From an uncultured Streptomyces sp. (GTDB taxonomy: Bacteria; Actinomycetota; Actinomycetes; Streptomycetales; Streptomycetaceae), in NCBI GenBank assembly GCA_946480485.1, contig CAMLJW010000260.1, forward strand, positions 1 to 7,460: a DNA stretch of 7,460 nt, read 5' to 3'. The position numbers and the translations under genes are program-made. How positions within the stretch are numbered: the first letter of the stretch is position 1; every line of letters starts with the position of its first letter. Positions 6,527 through 7,460 of this stretch are shown one piece after another. The notes beneath the pieces were generated by a model. It was not told the DNA's origin. It saw only the letters and a program-made list of their open reading frames with translations, and ran no database searches.

Positions 6527-6656
6527 ACGGCCATCTTCACCACCGCATTCAGAGGAAACAACACCGCCCCGTCACACCCTTGTCCCAGTGGCTCACCGCA
6601 GGCGTGCGCTGAGCTCCCCCGTCGCTCCTGTGCATCCCTCGGCATTGCCCGTCAAC
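6527..6656. other. Intergenic region upstream of the toxin operon
   Basis: This stretch should hold the promoter of the minus-strand operon. I see a TTGACG (minus strand, 6655-6650), but no TANNNT-type -10 follows at 16-18 bases, so it is not a convincing sigma70 promoter. There is no long inverted repeat or obvious operator. On the plus strand no start with a ribosome binding site leads into the helicase remnant, which fits decay of that gene's 5' end. Confidence 0.4.
6535..6541 (-). promoter_or_regulatory. Ribosome binding site of the SseB-domain gene
   Basis: GGTGAAG on the minus strand, 8 bases before the ATG at 6526. It resembles the actinomycete GGAGG-type site with one change and supports the first ATG over the internal one at 6499. 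Confidence 0.45.
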
Positions 6657-7010
6657 ATGCGCATCCGCATCAACGGGCGGAACGTCACCAACGAGGCGCA
6701 CCCGTACACGGTGCTGTGGACAGTCACCCGTGTCTATCAGTCCGCCGTCCGCACGATCCAGCGTCACCACGTCCCGAGCCTGCGCGGCATCGAAGCCGAA
6801 GGCCTGCATGCCCAGCTTGTCGACGTCGTGCTGCCGTACGCCAACCAGGCGTGGGAAGACGTCCCAAAACCTGCAGGAAGGCGTCGTCCGCTTCGATCAC
6901 GACCACCACCTGAAGATCTCGACGACGCCGATGCCCGCCTCGCCTACGTCGCCGTCACCCGCGCCCGCCACCGACTCGACATCGGCGGCCTGGGCTGGAT
7001 CAACCAGCAT
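6657..7010 (+). pseudogene. Remnant of a UvrD-like ATP-dependent helicase with internal deletion
   Basis: This is a broken helicase gene read in two frames. Frame starting at 6657 gives an N-terminal-half segment with RTIQRHHVPSLRGIEAEGLH and VDVVLPYANQAWED (to about 6862). The sense then moves to another frame at 6871, LQEGVVRFDHDHHLKI. These resemble the stretch just before the Walker B (DEAQD) motif in actinobacterial UvrD-like helicases. From about 6915 the first frame resumes with DDADARLAYVAVTRARHRLD and GGLGWI; AYVAVTRAR is helicase motif VI. The Walker A region (5' end) and everything from DEAQD through motif V are absent, roughly the middle of a normally much longer protein. No start with a ribosome binding site is visible. 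Motif VI is clear; the upstream match is from memory of the family and less certain. Confidence 0.6.
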
Positions 7011-7027
7011 GCCGCGGCCACCCGGCG

Positions 7028-7273
7028 GGACACATCCGCGCCCGCACCGTGGCCGGCAACGAGCAGGAGCACAACGCCCTCCACCTCCAGCAGGCGGGCG
7101 CCGCGATCGCCCTGGTCAAGGAGGCGGTCACCGCCGAGGGACTTCGCGCGGCAGTCTCCTCGATCCTCACCGCGCCCGAGAGGCGTGAGCAGATGGCGCA
7201 TCAGGCTCGGGCCGCGGGCCGGCTGGACGCGGTGGACCGCCTGGCAGACGTTCTTCTGAGTGTGGCCGTCTGA
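7028..7273 (+). pseudogene. C-terminal fragment of a MurG-like (GT28) glycosyltransferase
   Basis: About 80 residues ending at TGA 7271-7273 resemble the last part of MurG-type UDP-GlcNAc transferases. Visible features are VAGNEQEHNALHLQQAGAA, then TAEGLRAAVSSIL, then PERREQMAHQARAAGRLDA and VDRLADVLL. Family members place such a 'GNEQ..NA..L..AGAA' segment in the nucleotide-sugar-binding half and end with the Arg/Ala-rich helices. The N-terminal acceptor domain and the rest of the nucleotide-binding domain are missing. GTG at 7049 could start a 74-residue protein, but no ribosome binding site precedes it, so I read it as a fragment directly abutting the helicase remnant. No function is expected. 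An unrelated small helical protein is the alternative. Confidence 0.45.
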
Positions 7274-7341
7274 CGGGCTTTCGATTCTGCGGCAAGTTAC
7301 GTGTCCTGCCTGGGTCACCTCGTAACAAGGCTGGCGCTCGG

Positions 7342-7348
7342 GGTGAGG
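7342..7348 (+). promoter_or_regulatory. Ribosome binding site before the edge ORF
   Basis: GGTGAGG lies 4 bases before the ATG at 7353 and 10 bases before the in-frame ATG at 7359, so the second start may be the used one. This is the main evidence that the short frame at the window edge is real. Confidence 0.35.
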
Positions 7349-7352
7349 ATTC

Positions 7353-7460
7353 ATGCAAATGGCGGTTGAGTATGGGTACTCATGCTGGCCGCGCGGTGTC
7401 TGGCGCACGATGCTGCGCATGAGACAGCAACGCAACCACCTCAGACGGCACCACAAGATC
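7353..7460 (+). CDS. Partial hypothetical ORF running off the window
   Basis: Thirty-six codons from ATG 7353 (or 34 from ATG 7359) without a stop, cut by the window end. The product begins MQMAVEYGYSCWPRG and becomes basic and His/Arg-rich (RMRQQRNHLRRHHK). I do not recognise a family. A purine-rich ribosome binding site precedes it and third positions are mostly G or C, which fits the host, but the frame is too short to be sure. A 6-base inverted repeat lies within its first codons. It could equally be a chance frame. Confidence 0.3.
   Translation, partial: MQMAVEYGYSCWPRGVWRTMLRMRQQRNHLRRHHKI
7367..7382 (+). repeat. Short perfect inverted repeat
   Basis: TGAGTA-TGGG-TACTCA, a 6-base perfect inverted repeat with a 4-base loop, a few codons into the edge ORF. 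There is no T-run after it, so it is not a standard terminator. It could be a small RNA hairpin near a start codon or a protein site, or chance. Confidence 0.35.

Noticed and set aside
6650..6655. TTGACG as a -35 box for the operon
   Set aside because: No TANNNT-like -10 occurs at suitable spacing downstream on the minus strand.
7319..7330. TCGTAACAAGG, matching the conserved 3' region of 16S rRNA
   Set aside because: The match is 11 bases only; flanking bases do not follow 16S sequence, so it is chance.

Overview
The window looks like part of a Streptomyces or closely related actinomycete genome. Most of the coding DNA is very GC-rich (about 75% in blocks I counted by hand), with Gly/Ala/Asp-rich proteins, strong purine-rich ribosome binding sites and long spurious antisense frames. 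It reads as an accessory region: a polymorphic-toxin operon next to a stretch of decayed gene fragments.

Minus strand, 6526 down to 38, is one compact locus of four genes in transcription order: (1) an SseB-domain protein (5927-6526); (2) a 226-residue alpha-helical, ESX-like protein carrying a YxxxE motif (5250-5930); (3) a 1589-residue toxin (481-5250) made of a WXG-like type VII secretion (T7SS) region, a DUF6531 domain, a long RHS/YD-repeat shell, a DPLGL boundary motif and a C-terminal HNH/Endo VII-like nuclease; (4) a SUKH (SMI1/KNR4) immunity protein (38-454). Genes 1-2 overlap by 4 bases (ATGA) and genes 2-3 by 1 base (TGATG). The immunity gene follows after 26 bases with its own ribosome binding site. 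The last 140 residues of the toxin and the immunity gene are clearly less GC-rich (about 52-58% in sampled blocks), as expected of an exchangeable toxin-immunity cassette.

Plus strand, about 6650-7273, holds no intact gene. It has the remains of a UvrD-like helicase that lost its start and its middle (motifs II-V), with a reading-frame shift, followed by the C-terminal tail of a MurG-like glycosyltransferase. From 7353 to the window edge a short plus-strand frame with a good Shine-Dalgarno sequence is open at its end. I saw no tRNA, rRNA, CRISPR array, insertion sequence or convincing sigma70 promoter.

Working model (inference): gene 2 is the secretion partner that takes the RHS toxin to the T7SS, gene 1 is an accessory or chaperone-like factor, the RHS shell encloses the nuclease tip, and the SUKH protein protects the producer and its kin.
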